Of a stretch of 64,000 nucleotides of DNA, positions 54,051 to 64,000 are shown piece by piece. How positions within the stretch are numbered: the stretch's first letter is position 1; each line of letters opens with the position of its first letter. The translations under genes and the position numbers were made by a program. Under the pieces are notes generated by a model, which was not told the DNA's origin, did no database searches, and saw only the letters and a program-made list of their open reading frames with translations. This DNA comes from Whitmania pigra (lineage: Eukaryota; Annelida; Clitellata; Hirudinida; Haemopidae), in contig JAJTWR010000398.1 in the NCBI GenBank assembly GCA_021613335.1, positions 804,501-868,500 on the forward strand. The letters run 5' to 3'.

Positions 54051-54895
54051 CTAGACCGGCGTCGTTATGTTTATTATTCTGTGTTCGGCCAGTAATTGTT
54101 CGTTCGGATGGATGGGCGACTTCTCCAGCTCCGAGTTGCTGGAGCTGTTTTTAACTTTTGCTGGACGGTAATCCATGCTCAGACTCCTCTCTTCTTCTTC
54201 GTCTCGTCGTCTTCCATCTGTCGTCTTGTTCTGCTCGACCAAGGCATGGATTTCAGACGAGGAGTTTTTCAGGCCGGTCCGTCCGAGGCCTGCCGAAATG
54301 ACGGAGGCGTTGTTGTTGTTGAACTGGTGGTTCGTGGATGGCTTGAGTAGGTACAGGGAAATGTTGTTGACGGCAGCTACCATGCTGGCTATGAAGGACA
54401 CTCCGTTGAAGAAAAAGGCCCATCCGTAACTGTAGTTGAAGCCGTCCCTCTCGCCAGTGATGGACTTACGTCGATGGGAGACCTCGTCATTGACGGCAGA
54501 AATGTACAAAATGACCCCCAGGGCTAGGGACAAAGCTGCGGGTAGAAAAGGGTCGCGACATCGTTAGGCCGATAAACTCCAAAAATTTCATTTGCGTTTG
54601 ACAAACACCAGACCTCCCATCATCGCCTAAATTGGTTTTAGACTCAATTTACAGCTCCGTCGCATTCATCCAGTCAAACTATAATTGGACAGAAAGACGG
54701 TAATAGAGACGGAGGTGCTTAGCCAGGCAATTTCGAAATGAAATGAGCCTGAAAAATTACCTGAGGTAATGTAGAGAATGGCAGCAAAAAGCGCCCTCAC
54801 GTCTTGTTGATTGCTTCCCAAAATACTCAGGGAGAGGGCCACGACCATGACCAGAAGGCTCCCCACAATCACAGGTGATGCTTTTCTTATTGCAC
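54051..54895 (-). CDS. stargazin-like calcium channel gamma subunit / TARP, 3' exons only
   Basis: Two exons, 54895-54761 and 54535-54051, join in phase (G|CT) and encode the C-terminal 206 residues; the 5' exons are not recognised in this window. The visible part has the last three membrane segments of the claudin-like fold (VIVGSLLVMVVALSLSILG, LGVILYISAVNDEV, YSYGWAFFFNGVSF), a long polar cytosolic tail with an RRRDEEEER patch, and the C-terminus ITTPV. The YISA and YGWSF-like motifs and the final TTPV match vertebrate CACNG2 (stargazin), whose TTPV tail binds PSD-95 PDZ domains. The family controls AMPA-receptor trafficking or voltage-gated calcium channels. The CACNG2-like subgroup call is fairly safe; the exact orthologue is not. 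Confidence 0.8.
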
Positions 54896-56017
54896 CTGCA
54901 ATCCATCAGTCATTTATGGACTCGAATTAAGTTGACATCAACATTTTGATTGAAAATTTGAAGAAAAAAACAACAACAAAATTTCAAAAATTTGAAAATT
55001 GCAGAGTGACACGTCGAAGAAGCGTGTTAGCAGACGATTCACACGAATTGCTTACTTTAAACCGAAAGTGCCAATTGTCTGTGCCTTCGAGTTTCTTTTT
55101 TTTTTAGACACCTCGGAATTATTTATTTATTCTCATTAATTCTAAATATTGTTAAACAATTAATTCCAACAGTCATTTTGGACTCCTAGGTCTGTAGGTT
55201 TTGTCAACTTGGTAATGAAAAAGCAAGAGAACTCGGCAGCCCTCCCTACAGTAGTTTGGATTTCAAGGGCCAGGACAGACTAACACCAGTGATGGTGCTA
55301 TGGATATTTTGTAAGTGCAGACGAAATTAGATGGACCGCGTCTGAAATTAAGTGAGCATACGTGGAAGTGCACATGCGACCGTGAGGGGATTGTTCCGGA
55401 CAATTGGATTAGAAATTCGGTCAAGATGAACCGAGAATTGTATGGAAAAATGAGTTAAAAAAAAGGATAGCGAGGTAACGATAACCGTCATGATGATAAA
55501 AATTATTTTCTTTCGCTAATTATTTAATGACATTTGAACAAAATCACAGTAAAAAGTTAAGACTGGGATTGAAAGATCGATTGCCGAGATCCGGACAGTA
55601 TTTTGAAGGAAGCAATGACTCCTAGAAGACGTTCTAAAACATTTTGTAATCAGCACTGGTGCTATCTCAATGAAATCCCAAAAATGCATTCAAGAAAAAA
55701 AAATAAAAGGTACATTTGTTTTGTTCCAAAGGTGATGAAAATGTGGGAGTGGCACATTCGCAGATCATGCACCCCCCTCGTTCAGTTGGCCGTTCTCGGT
55801 TGAGCCAACAAGAACCCCATTTGTTGTGTACTGACAATTTTCTAAATAATGACATCCCAAGGTAATGAAGTGGTCTGAGAAAATAAGTCAGAATGTTTTC
55901 CAAATCTGACAGCTCATGCTCTCGCTTCAAAGGTTTTCTGAATTTGACAGATGTTCACAGGTTGAGAGAGAAAACACAAGATGAAATTATGATTTTATAT
56001 AACCAAACCTGTTGTTG
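54896..56017. other. upstream of the stargazin-like exons, no gene seen
   Basis: Contains intron sequence of the stargazin-like gene if its 5' exons lie further right. No claudin-type GLW exon was found on the minus strand. Confidence 0.4.
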
Positions 56018-56180
<163 letters not shown>

Positions 56181-56547
56181 CACTAAAATATAAGCAGTAT
56201 ATGTATGTATATGCTCAGTGCTGTAGAGGACACGCGTGCAATGAAGAAGCTGCGAAAAAAAAACGTCTAAATCAGAAAATATTTTATCATCAGAGCTTTT
56301 GATATTCGTCGATTCCGAGAATGCCCTTGACATCGGAAAGTCTCCTCGTAGTGCGGCACGAAACCTCACCCAGAGGGGCACATCTGCGGAGATTAGTGCT
56401 TGGAAAACATGCTCTGCTTACGATTGATTGCATGTGTCGTCTCCGTCCTGTCTATGTCCTGTCCAAAGTAGACTATGTTGAAGCACGTCCTCGCTGGTAT
56501 TGTTTCCTCGAAATCTGAAATGAAAATGGATCGAGTTTAGAAAAATG

Positions 56548-56557
56548 ATCGTCAAGC
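56548..56557. repeat. left 10-bp target-site duplication
   Basis: ATCGTCAAGC, identical to 57420-57429, directly flanks the left inverted repeat. Confidence 0.75.
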
Positions 56558-57419
56558 GGCACCCCGTCATAACAGCCCGGCGACAGAATAGCCCCGACAA
56601 AACAGCCCCGTCAAAACAGCCCGGCGTCAAAATAGCTCAAGACAAAACAGCCCCGACAAAACCGCCCCGACAAAACAGCCCGGCGACAGAATAGCCCCGA
56701 CAAAACAGCCCCGTCGAAACAGCCCGGCGTCAAAATAGCCCAGGACGGAAAAATCCCGTCAAAATGGCCCCGTCAAAATAGCCCCGACAAAATAGTCCGA
56801 CGACAACATAGCCCAGGACAAAACAACCCGGCGACAAAATAGCCCGGCGACAAAATAGCCCCGTCAAAACAGCCCTGTCACCAGGGTCGGACTGGCTTAA
56901 AAAACCGCCCGGGAACTTTTATTTAACTCCTACTTTGATCAACTTAAACATAAGAAGCACTAGAGTCTAAAATTCCTATCCACTATTAACTATTATAACA
57001 GCTTTTTCATCGTTTCACTAGTCGATGCTAAAACATCAATGATTTCATTGTTATTGATTCTTGGAAAAGAGTCTTTCTCACAAGACATTAGCATGAATGA
57101 TCGTAGAATTGACTGGTTCAGAAAATTTCTTAATCTGTTCAAAACGAATTTCAATTTTGGGGGGCTATTATGTCGCCGAGCTATTTTGTCGCCGGGTTGT
57201 TTTGTCCTGGGCTATTTTGTCGGGGCTATTTTGACGGGGCCATTTTGACGGGATTTTTTCGTCCTGGGCTATTTTGACGCCGGGCTGTTTCGACGGGGCT
57301 GTTTTGTCGGGGCGGTTTTGTCGGGGCTGTTTTGTCTTGAGCTATTTTGACGCCGGGCTGTTTTGACGGGGCTGTTTTGTCGGGGCTATTCTGTCGCCGG
57401 GCTGTTATGACGGGCCACC
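56558..57419. mobile_element. 862-bp long-inverted-repeat (foldback / Mutator-like) element
   Basis: Left arm 56558 to about 56880 and right arm about 57158-57419 are inverted copies of each other: CCCGTCATAACAGCCCGG at the left end recurs as its complement at the right end. Both arms consist of degenerate short units such as gacaaaacagccc and gtcaaaatagccc. ATCGTCAAGC flanks both ends, a 10-bp target duplication, and the terminal bases are GG...CC. Long inverted repeats with 9-11-bp duplications are typical of Mutator-like elements. No transposase is present, so the copy is non-autonomous. The roughly 280-bp loop starts cagggtcggactggc, which itself resembles a hAT-type terminus. Confidence 0.75.
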
Positions 57420-57429
57420 ATCGTCAAGC
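57420..57429. repeat. right 10-bp target-site duplication
   Basis: ATCGTCAAGC, identical to 56548-56557. Confidence 0.75.
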
Positions 57430-60400
57430 ATCATTTAGCTGGATAAAATGATGAGATGCATCGATCTGTTTCAATTAGCGGCCATATTATGTATGGGAAT
57501 TCTTAAAATATATTTCAGATTCTTACATCTAATGAATTTACCATCACACCATGGATATCACACGTCAGTTGTCATAGAAAAGGTTATTCCCAGTAAGTGC
57601 TAAGACACCTGTTAGATCCTTGAATTTTAGGCGGTAAACTACCTTCAAAGGCGCTGAATTTTATCAACTTCAACGTTGTGATATTGTCGGTTATAAGTGG
57701 TTCATAAACTTGGTTTATTATCTCAGTCTACATTCTACAGTAGGAATCGGCAATGGAGGCTGTGGGAGTTTTAATTTCGTGAAATTTAACATTGTAATAA
57801 TAGCTTCTAGTATTGCTTTAATAATATTAATAATATAAAAAAAAATATGAATTTAGTTTTTCGATGGATTATTTCACCATTTTTTGTGAACTAAAAATTA
57901 ATTTGCCTTGAAGCTATTTAAAAGGATTACGTTGGTATTGCGATTGCTTGTCATATTGAAAGAAATGTGATGATATGCATAATTTTCGAGACTAATTTGA
58001 TTTGACGAATAATTTCATAAATTCCACATTTTATATTTTTTTTATTTATGTTTGCATATTTATCGTTTCATGCGAATCGTTTTGTCATTCAAACTGGTTA
58101 TAAAGCGGCTGAAATTACGATGCAATTTTCAATGGAATGAATTTTTCATCCTCAAACGTGACAGTGGAATAACGATGAGAATTCATCTCCGCTTCATTCC
58201 CAACCTCTTCCATGGATCTTTCTACGTATTTCAAAATACATTTACATCTTTATTTGAAATTTATTTGACTAAATTAATGATGCCTTTACAAAATGAAGCC
58301 GCTAAAATATTAAACTGACATTATGTAGCTCGCAGGCCATTGTTAAAAGCATGTTTAAAAGCGTTTTTCTTTAGTACGGCTTGAAGATGGTTCCACCTGC
58401 ACAGGAAGAGCTTAAGTTCAAATGTCGTAATAAAATTTGTGTATTTTTGTTTTGTCCCTGCTGAAACATTACGTAAAAGTTCGTAAGATAAGATAAAGCA
58501 CCGAATTTCTTGAGTAATGGATTTAGAGGGATCATTAGAGGATTGCTCATAATTTATTTTTAAATGTTATAATAACCGCAACCATAAAGATCTACTAAAA
58601 TAAAATTCAGTAAAATAAATTTGTCACATTATTCCGGCATGTAAACCCGAAGTGTATATTATCGGAAAAATCCGATCTATTAATCCGCAAATTTCACTCT
58701 TTGTCTTTCCAGGCCAACTTCGATTTTCGTCTGCGATGAGCTTTTTGCTTTCAGATAAAACAAAGCAAAGCATTGATAACAGATAAGTAATTAGTAATTG
58801 TCAAAAAAAATAAATTATTTCAATGTGTTAATTAGGAATTATTAAATATTTTTAACAAAAAGTATGTCCTAATAATCCGGAAAGTTTAGAAATTAGTGTC
58901 CTTATTTGCTCTTTATGTGATACTTATACTAGAGAAGAGAAGGGATTAACTTTTTATTTCCAGGAAAATGCCATCAAAAATGGAAGTAAGGAAGCAATAA
59001 ATTTAAATTTTAGGGTCGCTTCTCAGGTGAAAAATGATTTATTTAGGAGGATTTTATTTGCTTTAAATTGCAAGTAGAAATCACGCTTTTGATTCCACAC
59101 CACCAATGTGGATCGTTTAAATTTTACAAATTTCATTCTTGAAGAAAACGTCAGATAAAGAAATGTTGCTAAACTGCAGAAAGATATTCTCACACCTCTT
59201 TTAAAAGTAGATCCAGATTATATGGTAATAATAACATTAAATGTAGTAAAAATTAGAACGTAAGCAATTTGCATTCAAAATGTTCCCGAGTTGGAAATTA
59301 CAAAACTACTACGAGCAGTACTCGTGTGAAATTTATAATTCATGGAGACACCTAATTGGATGAGGCTGTTTTCGGTCTCATAAAGTACAATTAACTGAAA
59401 AGTCCTTTAAATTAATTATCAAGTAGAATACAATTAACTGAAAAGTCATATAAATTAATAACCAAGTCGTCAATGAATATGTCAGAAGGAAATGTCTATG
59501 CAAGACAATCTGCGTCGTATTGGGGGTTACAGCTACTAGTAAAGAAAAACTGCTTCGAAGGCACAAAAAGTGCTTCTACTAGAGGGCACGATTGTAAATT
59601 ATTTAGAAAGTCTTCAGGAAACTTAAAAAATAATTATTTCAGCGAAATATTTATTTATTATTACTTAATTAAATATGGTTACTAGAACTAAAAAGAGTGG
59701 TTATTACACAGATCCATCCTGGTCTTCTTAACCACTATAAATAATTGTTACATTATGTTATGTTATATTATTATAACAGTTTATGGAATGGACAGCCAAT
59801 GGTGCAAAAAAAGAAATGTTCAAAAGAGAATAGTTTTGAAAGAATGTCTTATTTTGAAAATATAATTTAATAAATATTTATTTATCATGCATATGTAAGT
59901 GGCATGACAATCCAGTCGAATTTATGAACACAAAATAGATAAAAACAAAAGCATAGATTCCACAGATTAATTTAGTTTATGGAGCAGTGTTATCTTACAA
60001 ATAAAACTTAAATATTAATAAAAATAATTTAAATTATTGCAAGTATTACCACTGTCAATGTGTGTACCACTATCATTTATCATTAATAAAATTATTAAAA
60101 TTAATAAAATTAGCCACTTCTTACGGGTGCAGTATTGCATAGTATAGCAATAAATAACGCAAATTTAATTTTAATGGAGAATAAAGATACCTCTTATTTA
60201 TTGATGTTCCTTAAATAGAACTCTAAATTTATCATCCAATCCTAAAGCTTAGTAGCTTGTTAAAATGGAAGTTGTTGAAATGCAGCATCGCATCTGCATC
60301 TTCTTTTCCGAAAACCTAACCGGAATGAAACGACGGAATCTTGGGGGAGCGATGGATTTTCTAGTCAACAATTCATCTCGTTCAAACCTTTCACACTTGT

Positions 60401-61850
60401 TTTCCCCTGGTGGATTCGAGAGCCGAGGAAAAAAGTAGATCGACAGACTTAAAACTGGTTTAATTATTTATTTTTTTTTGAAGTTCATTCAAAAGACCTC
60501 TACGAAGAATCAAAAACGCCACGTATTATTCAACAGCTGATTTATTTTTGATTTACTGAGGAATTAATATCTCGATGAAGTCTGTTGTTACAAAATCTGA
60601 ATAATATTTGAATGAAACCGAATTGGAAATAGGAGGAAGGTGCAACGGCATCTCCCATCAGAACTTCGTCCAAAACAGCGCCGTTAAATGTAGCGAGATG
60701 TTCTCAAAAATAAAAAAGTCAGGCAGTGGATGCTTTACAACTTCCGGCCTCTTAATCACTGACTTCCCACTTCTTGTAACTTTGCAGAGGAAAGTAATCT
60801 TTTGGTCTCCAGATCTAGGTACAGTTTGGAGAGTCATTTATAAGGACGATTAGAATGACCGGATTTTTTCTTCCTTTGGTTAAATTAAACTTTTATTGGG
60901 GTGAGTGGATTCTTGAAAAATTAATGCTGATTGACAAAGTCGACACGGTGAGTTTGACGGATGGATTCTAAGACCATGAAGATAACTTCCAAACGTAAAT
61001 GTGCCATATTTTCAATAAAAAACTGATTATTTCATTAACTGAATAGGAAAAAAAAAGTTCTATCGTAATTTATGCCTCTCCCAGACATGAAATACATGAA
61101 AATGAAATAGAAATCTCAATTGCTTTTCACATTTAGAAATATTCTTGGCAATATTTTGGTTTGCAATCTAACTACACACCTAATCAGATTGCTCTATTGA
61201 AAATAGTTTTATTTATTAACTCGGCTTAGAATCAATCAGTCCTTGACAAACAAAGCGGTTTTTGTCACGTACAGAGAGATTTGAGAGGGTCAGCCGCGGG
61301 TCGATTCCTGGCAGTAAACAACCGAGCGAGGCGCGACAATAGAGCAAAAATTCAAAGGATATAAAAAGCCCAACAATAGGAGGAGAACTTCAATAGTAAA
61401 TAGTGGCAAAAAAAAAAATAAAAATAAAAATAAATAAAAAAATAAATAGAAAGAAAAAAAAAAGAAAAAAGTCAAAGAAACAATATTCTCCGAACTCGTA
61501 CCCAATTCACGCATCACCATCTTTTTTTTTCCACGGTGAGTCTCCTTCGCCACGGTGAACCGGACGTCACCATAACATAATCTGATCAACCGAGTAACTC
61601 CACCTAAAACCTCTGCGACAAGAGAAGAGGAAATCGTGTCGGAAGTAATTGACATTTTTAGACCGAAGATTTAAACAAAAAAATATTTGTTTGTTTCAGT
61701 ATGTTTTAAAACCAGCAGACCGAGTGGGATTTCATGTTGGGTGAGCCAGAATGTTGTTAAATCGTCGAAATTGATTGAGGATAGTTGAGTGATTAATTTT
61801 GTTGTTACACTAATTTAAACTATATGATTTGTGATCATTGTCGTTACAAT
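57430..61850. other. gene-poor region
   Basis: 4.4 kb of AT-rich DNA with no convincing exon on either strand. A minus-strand frame starting at ATG 61655 reads VAEVLGGVTRLIRLCYGDV and looks slightly protein-like, but ends in an A-rich low-complexity tract (61400-61470) and has no confirmed partner exon. It might be a 5' exon of the stargazin-like gene or another gene, but this is not supported. Confidence 0.4.
59377..59465. repeat. direct duplication, about 40-45 bp
   Basis: agtacaattaactgaaaagtc(ctt/ata)taaattaat occurs twice, at about 59384 and about 59428, separated by aagtagaata-type sequence. Confidence 0.6.
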
Positions 61851-61883
61851 TTAAAATGTTTACTATCATTCCAAATATATTAA

Positions 61884-62132
<249 letters not shown>

Positions 62133-62280
62133 GATGAATTTTAGAATGATCATTATTGTCACTTAAATTTAATTTAATTGTTATTTCCCGACAAACCGGC
62201 TTGAAAACAACGAATTTTTTCCATAAATATTAATGAAGCAAAACCACAGTCGAACAGGAAATGAAAAACAGATTGCATTA

Positions 62281-62430
62281 AATTACAGTAAATTGTATTA
62301 AATTGCAGTAAATTGCATTAAATTGCATTGAATTGCATTGAATTGCATTGAATTGCATTGAATTGCATTGAATTGCATTGAATTGCATTGAATTGCATTG
62401 AATTGCATTGAATTGCATTAAATTTCATTT
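62281..62430. repeat. 10-bp minisatellite (AATTGCATTG)n
   Basis: About 14 units of aattgcattg. The first units are variants (aattacagta, aattgtatta, aattgcagta, aattgcatta); then about nine units are perfect, so variants gather at one end. Confidence 0.95.
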
Positions 62431-62940
62431 AAGTAATCGAATGAGTGCTTTGACTTCCTCGATGCTTGTGTCTTATTTTCGAATGAAATGCATAATTTAC
62501 CAGAAAATAATCAGATTTAATTAAACCCTCCATTTCCCTGTCCAGAAGTGTTTCTTTTGCTGATGATAAACAATGTCCAAATGCAAACTCGAAAAATTAT
62601 GATTTTATCTTAAAATATAAATTAAAATAACTTTAGTAGTTTTCTAGATAATAATACTTTAGTTTCAGTACGTTACATGTTTTTATTTGAAAAACTTTTA
62701 AATTTAATAATTTTTTTTCGCATTGAACAAAAGTTTATGCATGAATGAACTTCTCAGGAGGTTCATATTTGAAAACTTTTTTTAAAACGTATTTGACGTC
62801 CTTTCATCTATAATAAATTTTGTGTCTTTACGACGTAATAATGATAACATCGTTCTGTATCATATTATATTTTTTTCTACACGAAATACATTTTCATTGT
62901 TTGTTTGAAGGAAAATGTATGCGTAATCGTTTTATTTGCA
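62431..62940. other. no gene seen
   Basis: AT-rich DNA between the minisatellite and the truncated LINE. Confidence 0.5.
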
Positions 62941-62944
62941 ATCG

Positions 62945-63880
62945 TTTTATGGCAGAGTGTTTTGGTGATGTTCCGTCCTGGACTTCATCGAACCGACTCA
63001 GATTGAATGAAGACAAGACGGAGGCCATCTGGTTTCATCCTGCTTCACGAAGCATGCCCACCTCACCAGTTCAACTGTTGGAAGTTAGCGTTACTCCATT
63101 GGCAGAGGTGAGAAACTTAGGAGTTTACCTTGACACATCATTGTCAATGGAAAATCATGCTGGAAAGATTGCCGCCTCTTGTTTCTCTACTCTTCGTGTT
63201 CTAAGGGCAGCACGACATTCAGTGCCTCGAGAGGTCCTTATAACCCTTGTGATCCAGCTTCGTCTTGACAAAACTGTAATTCAGTCCTGTATGGCTCCAG
63301 CAAATGGGTTTTACATAAACTTCAAGCGGTCATGAATATAGCAGCTAGGCTCATCTTCAATGCTCGGCTCATTGATCATGTATCACCATCACTGGATGAA
63401 CTCCACTGGCTCCCCATCACAAAACGAATACCTTACAAGATTGGTCTCATGGTCTATAAAGCTCACACTCATCGGTCTCCCCAATACCTACATGAACTCC
63501 TCACTACAACGGCATCTCAACGGGAAAGGGCCTCGATCCGCTCGTCTGACACCACAAACTTTATCATCCCAAAGACCCGCCGCGTGCACTACGGAGACAG
63601 ATCCATCCATGCATGTGGACCGAGGACGTGGAACGGTCTCCCGTCTCACGTCAGATCGTCCGAGACGTTGATGTTGTTTAAAAATAACTTTAAAACTCAT
63701 TTATTTAACCTTCCCATTAAAATCTAAAATTTCTTTTAAAATCTAAAATTTAAAATCTAGCCCGCTCGACTGTAGAACTGATTGTTTTTGATTGTAACAG
63801 TGCCTTTTAAATCCTGCCATGGATGCTTTCGACACTTTAAATATTAGCTTAAATAAATAAATAAAATAAATTATAAAAGT
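62945..63880 (+). mobile_element. 5'-truncated L2/CR1-like LINE, broken reverse transcriptase C-terminus
   Basis: Two overlapping-order frames encode the C-terminal part of a non-LTR retrotransposon polyprotein. The first (about 62950-63270) reads SSNRLRLNEDKTEAIWFHP and VRNLGVYLDTSLSMENHAGK, the thumb region after the reverse transcriptase core. The second (about 63285-63727) reads MNIAARLIFNARLIDHVSP, SLDELHWLPITKRIPYKIG and GPRTWNGLPSHVR, ending FKNNFKTHLF. A frameshift near 63270-63285 breaks the chain, so the copy is dead. The 3' end is a short A-rich tandem tail (aaataaataaataaa, 63853-63870) as in L2/CR1 elements. The core, endonuclease and ORF1 are absent. Confidence 0.85.
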
Positions 63881-64000
63881 CGGACTATAAAAAACTGAAT
63901 GGAAGATCAATTGAATGGATAAAATAGAATATTTTTAATATCGGAAGTTCATAGCGCCAAGTCGTCATCATGTTATTGAAAGCATTATTGTCCAGTTTAT

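Noticed and set aside
55603..55803. 66-codon plus-strand frame considered as a gene
   Set aside because: No splice signals or family resemblance; lies in intergenic or intron sequence.
60608..60853. 81-codon plus-strand frame
   Set aside because: Isolated, no initiation context or splice partner; composition does not resemble a known family.
62281..62430. Regular repeat considered as a CRISPR-like array
   Set aside because: Units are 10 bp and contiguous with no spacers; the sequence is eukaryotic.

Overview
The window is nuclear DNA from an animal (metazoan). It is strongly AT-rich. Genes are split by GT-AG introns of about 65 nt to 4.3 kb, joined in compatible codon phase, and carry unmistakable animal orthologues (IFRD1/2, PGS1, CFAP299, RABEPK, a ZDHHC5/8-type palmitoyltransferase, ECT2, a stargazin-like CACNG). 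Very long AAT/ATT arrays and decayed hAT, foldback and LINE copies separate the genes. No prokaryotic signals, CRISPR arrays or plausible tRNA/rRNA genes were seen. A lophotrochozoan (for example an annelid or leech) would fit, but that is a guess from composition and gene content.

Layout. 0-2 kb: a decayed hAT transposase and a 444-bp non-autonomous hAT element with perfect 8-bp target duplications. 2.4-8.6 kb (-): a two-exon gene with winged-helix/LOTUS-like segments and a cold-shock-like domain; its 4.3-kb intron holds two AAT arrays. 12.5 kb (+): a one-exon Tudor protein. 14.0-17.9 kb (+): IFRD1/2, 11 exons. 18.9-21.2 kb (+): an acidic nuclear protein with an AT-hook-like motif and coiled coil. 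21.8-24.7 kb (-): mitochondrial PGS1, which shares an 85-bp divergent promoter with ciliary CFAP299 (24.8-26.3 kb, +). 26.7-29.3 kb (-): RABEPK, preceded 10 nt upstream on the same strand by an 88-codon ORF ending in a CaaX box. 30.1-35.0 kb (+): ZDHHC5/8-like. 36.8-39.9 kb (+): a secreted protein resembling a TGF-beta propeptide without a ligand domain. About 41-49.6 kb (-): ECT2. 51.2-52.1 kb (-): a Pro/Tyr/Gly repeat protein. 52.7-53.7 kb (+): a DMAC1-like small membrane protein. 54.1-54.9 kb (-): the last two exons of a stargazin-like gene ending in TTPV. From 55 kb on: mostly non-coding, with two ATT arrays, an 862-bp long-inverted-repeat element with 10-bp target duplications, a 10-bp minisatellite, and the 3' end of an L2/CR1-like LINE.

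The genes are ordinary housekeeping, ciliary and signalling genes and do not form a pathway. Possible functional pairings are the divergent PGS1/CFAP299 pair and, more speculatively, two neighbouring proteins with germ-granule-type folds. No operon-like defence or biosynthetic system is present. The least explained items are the prodomain-only secreted protein, the ORF abutting RABEPK, the winged-helix/cold-shock protein, and the two transposable elements with intact target duplications. All exon models were made by eye from splice consensus, codon phase and remembered family sequence; none was checked by alignment or RNA data.
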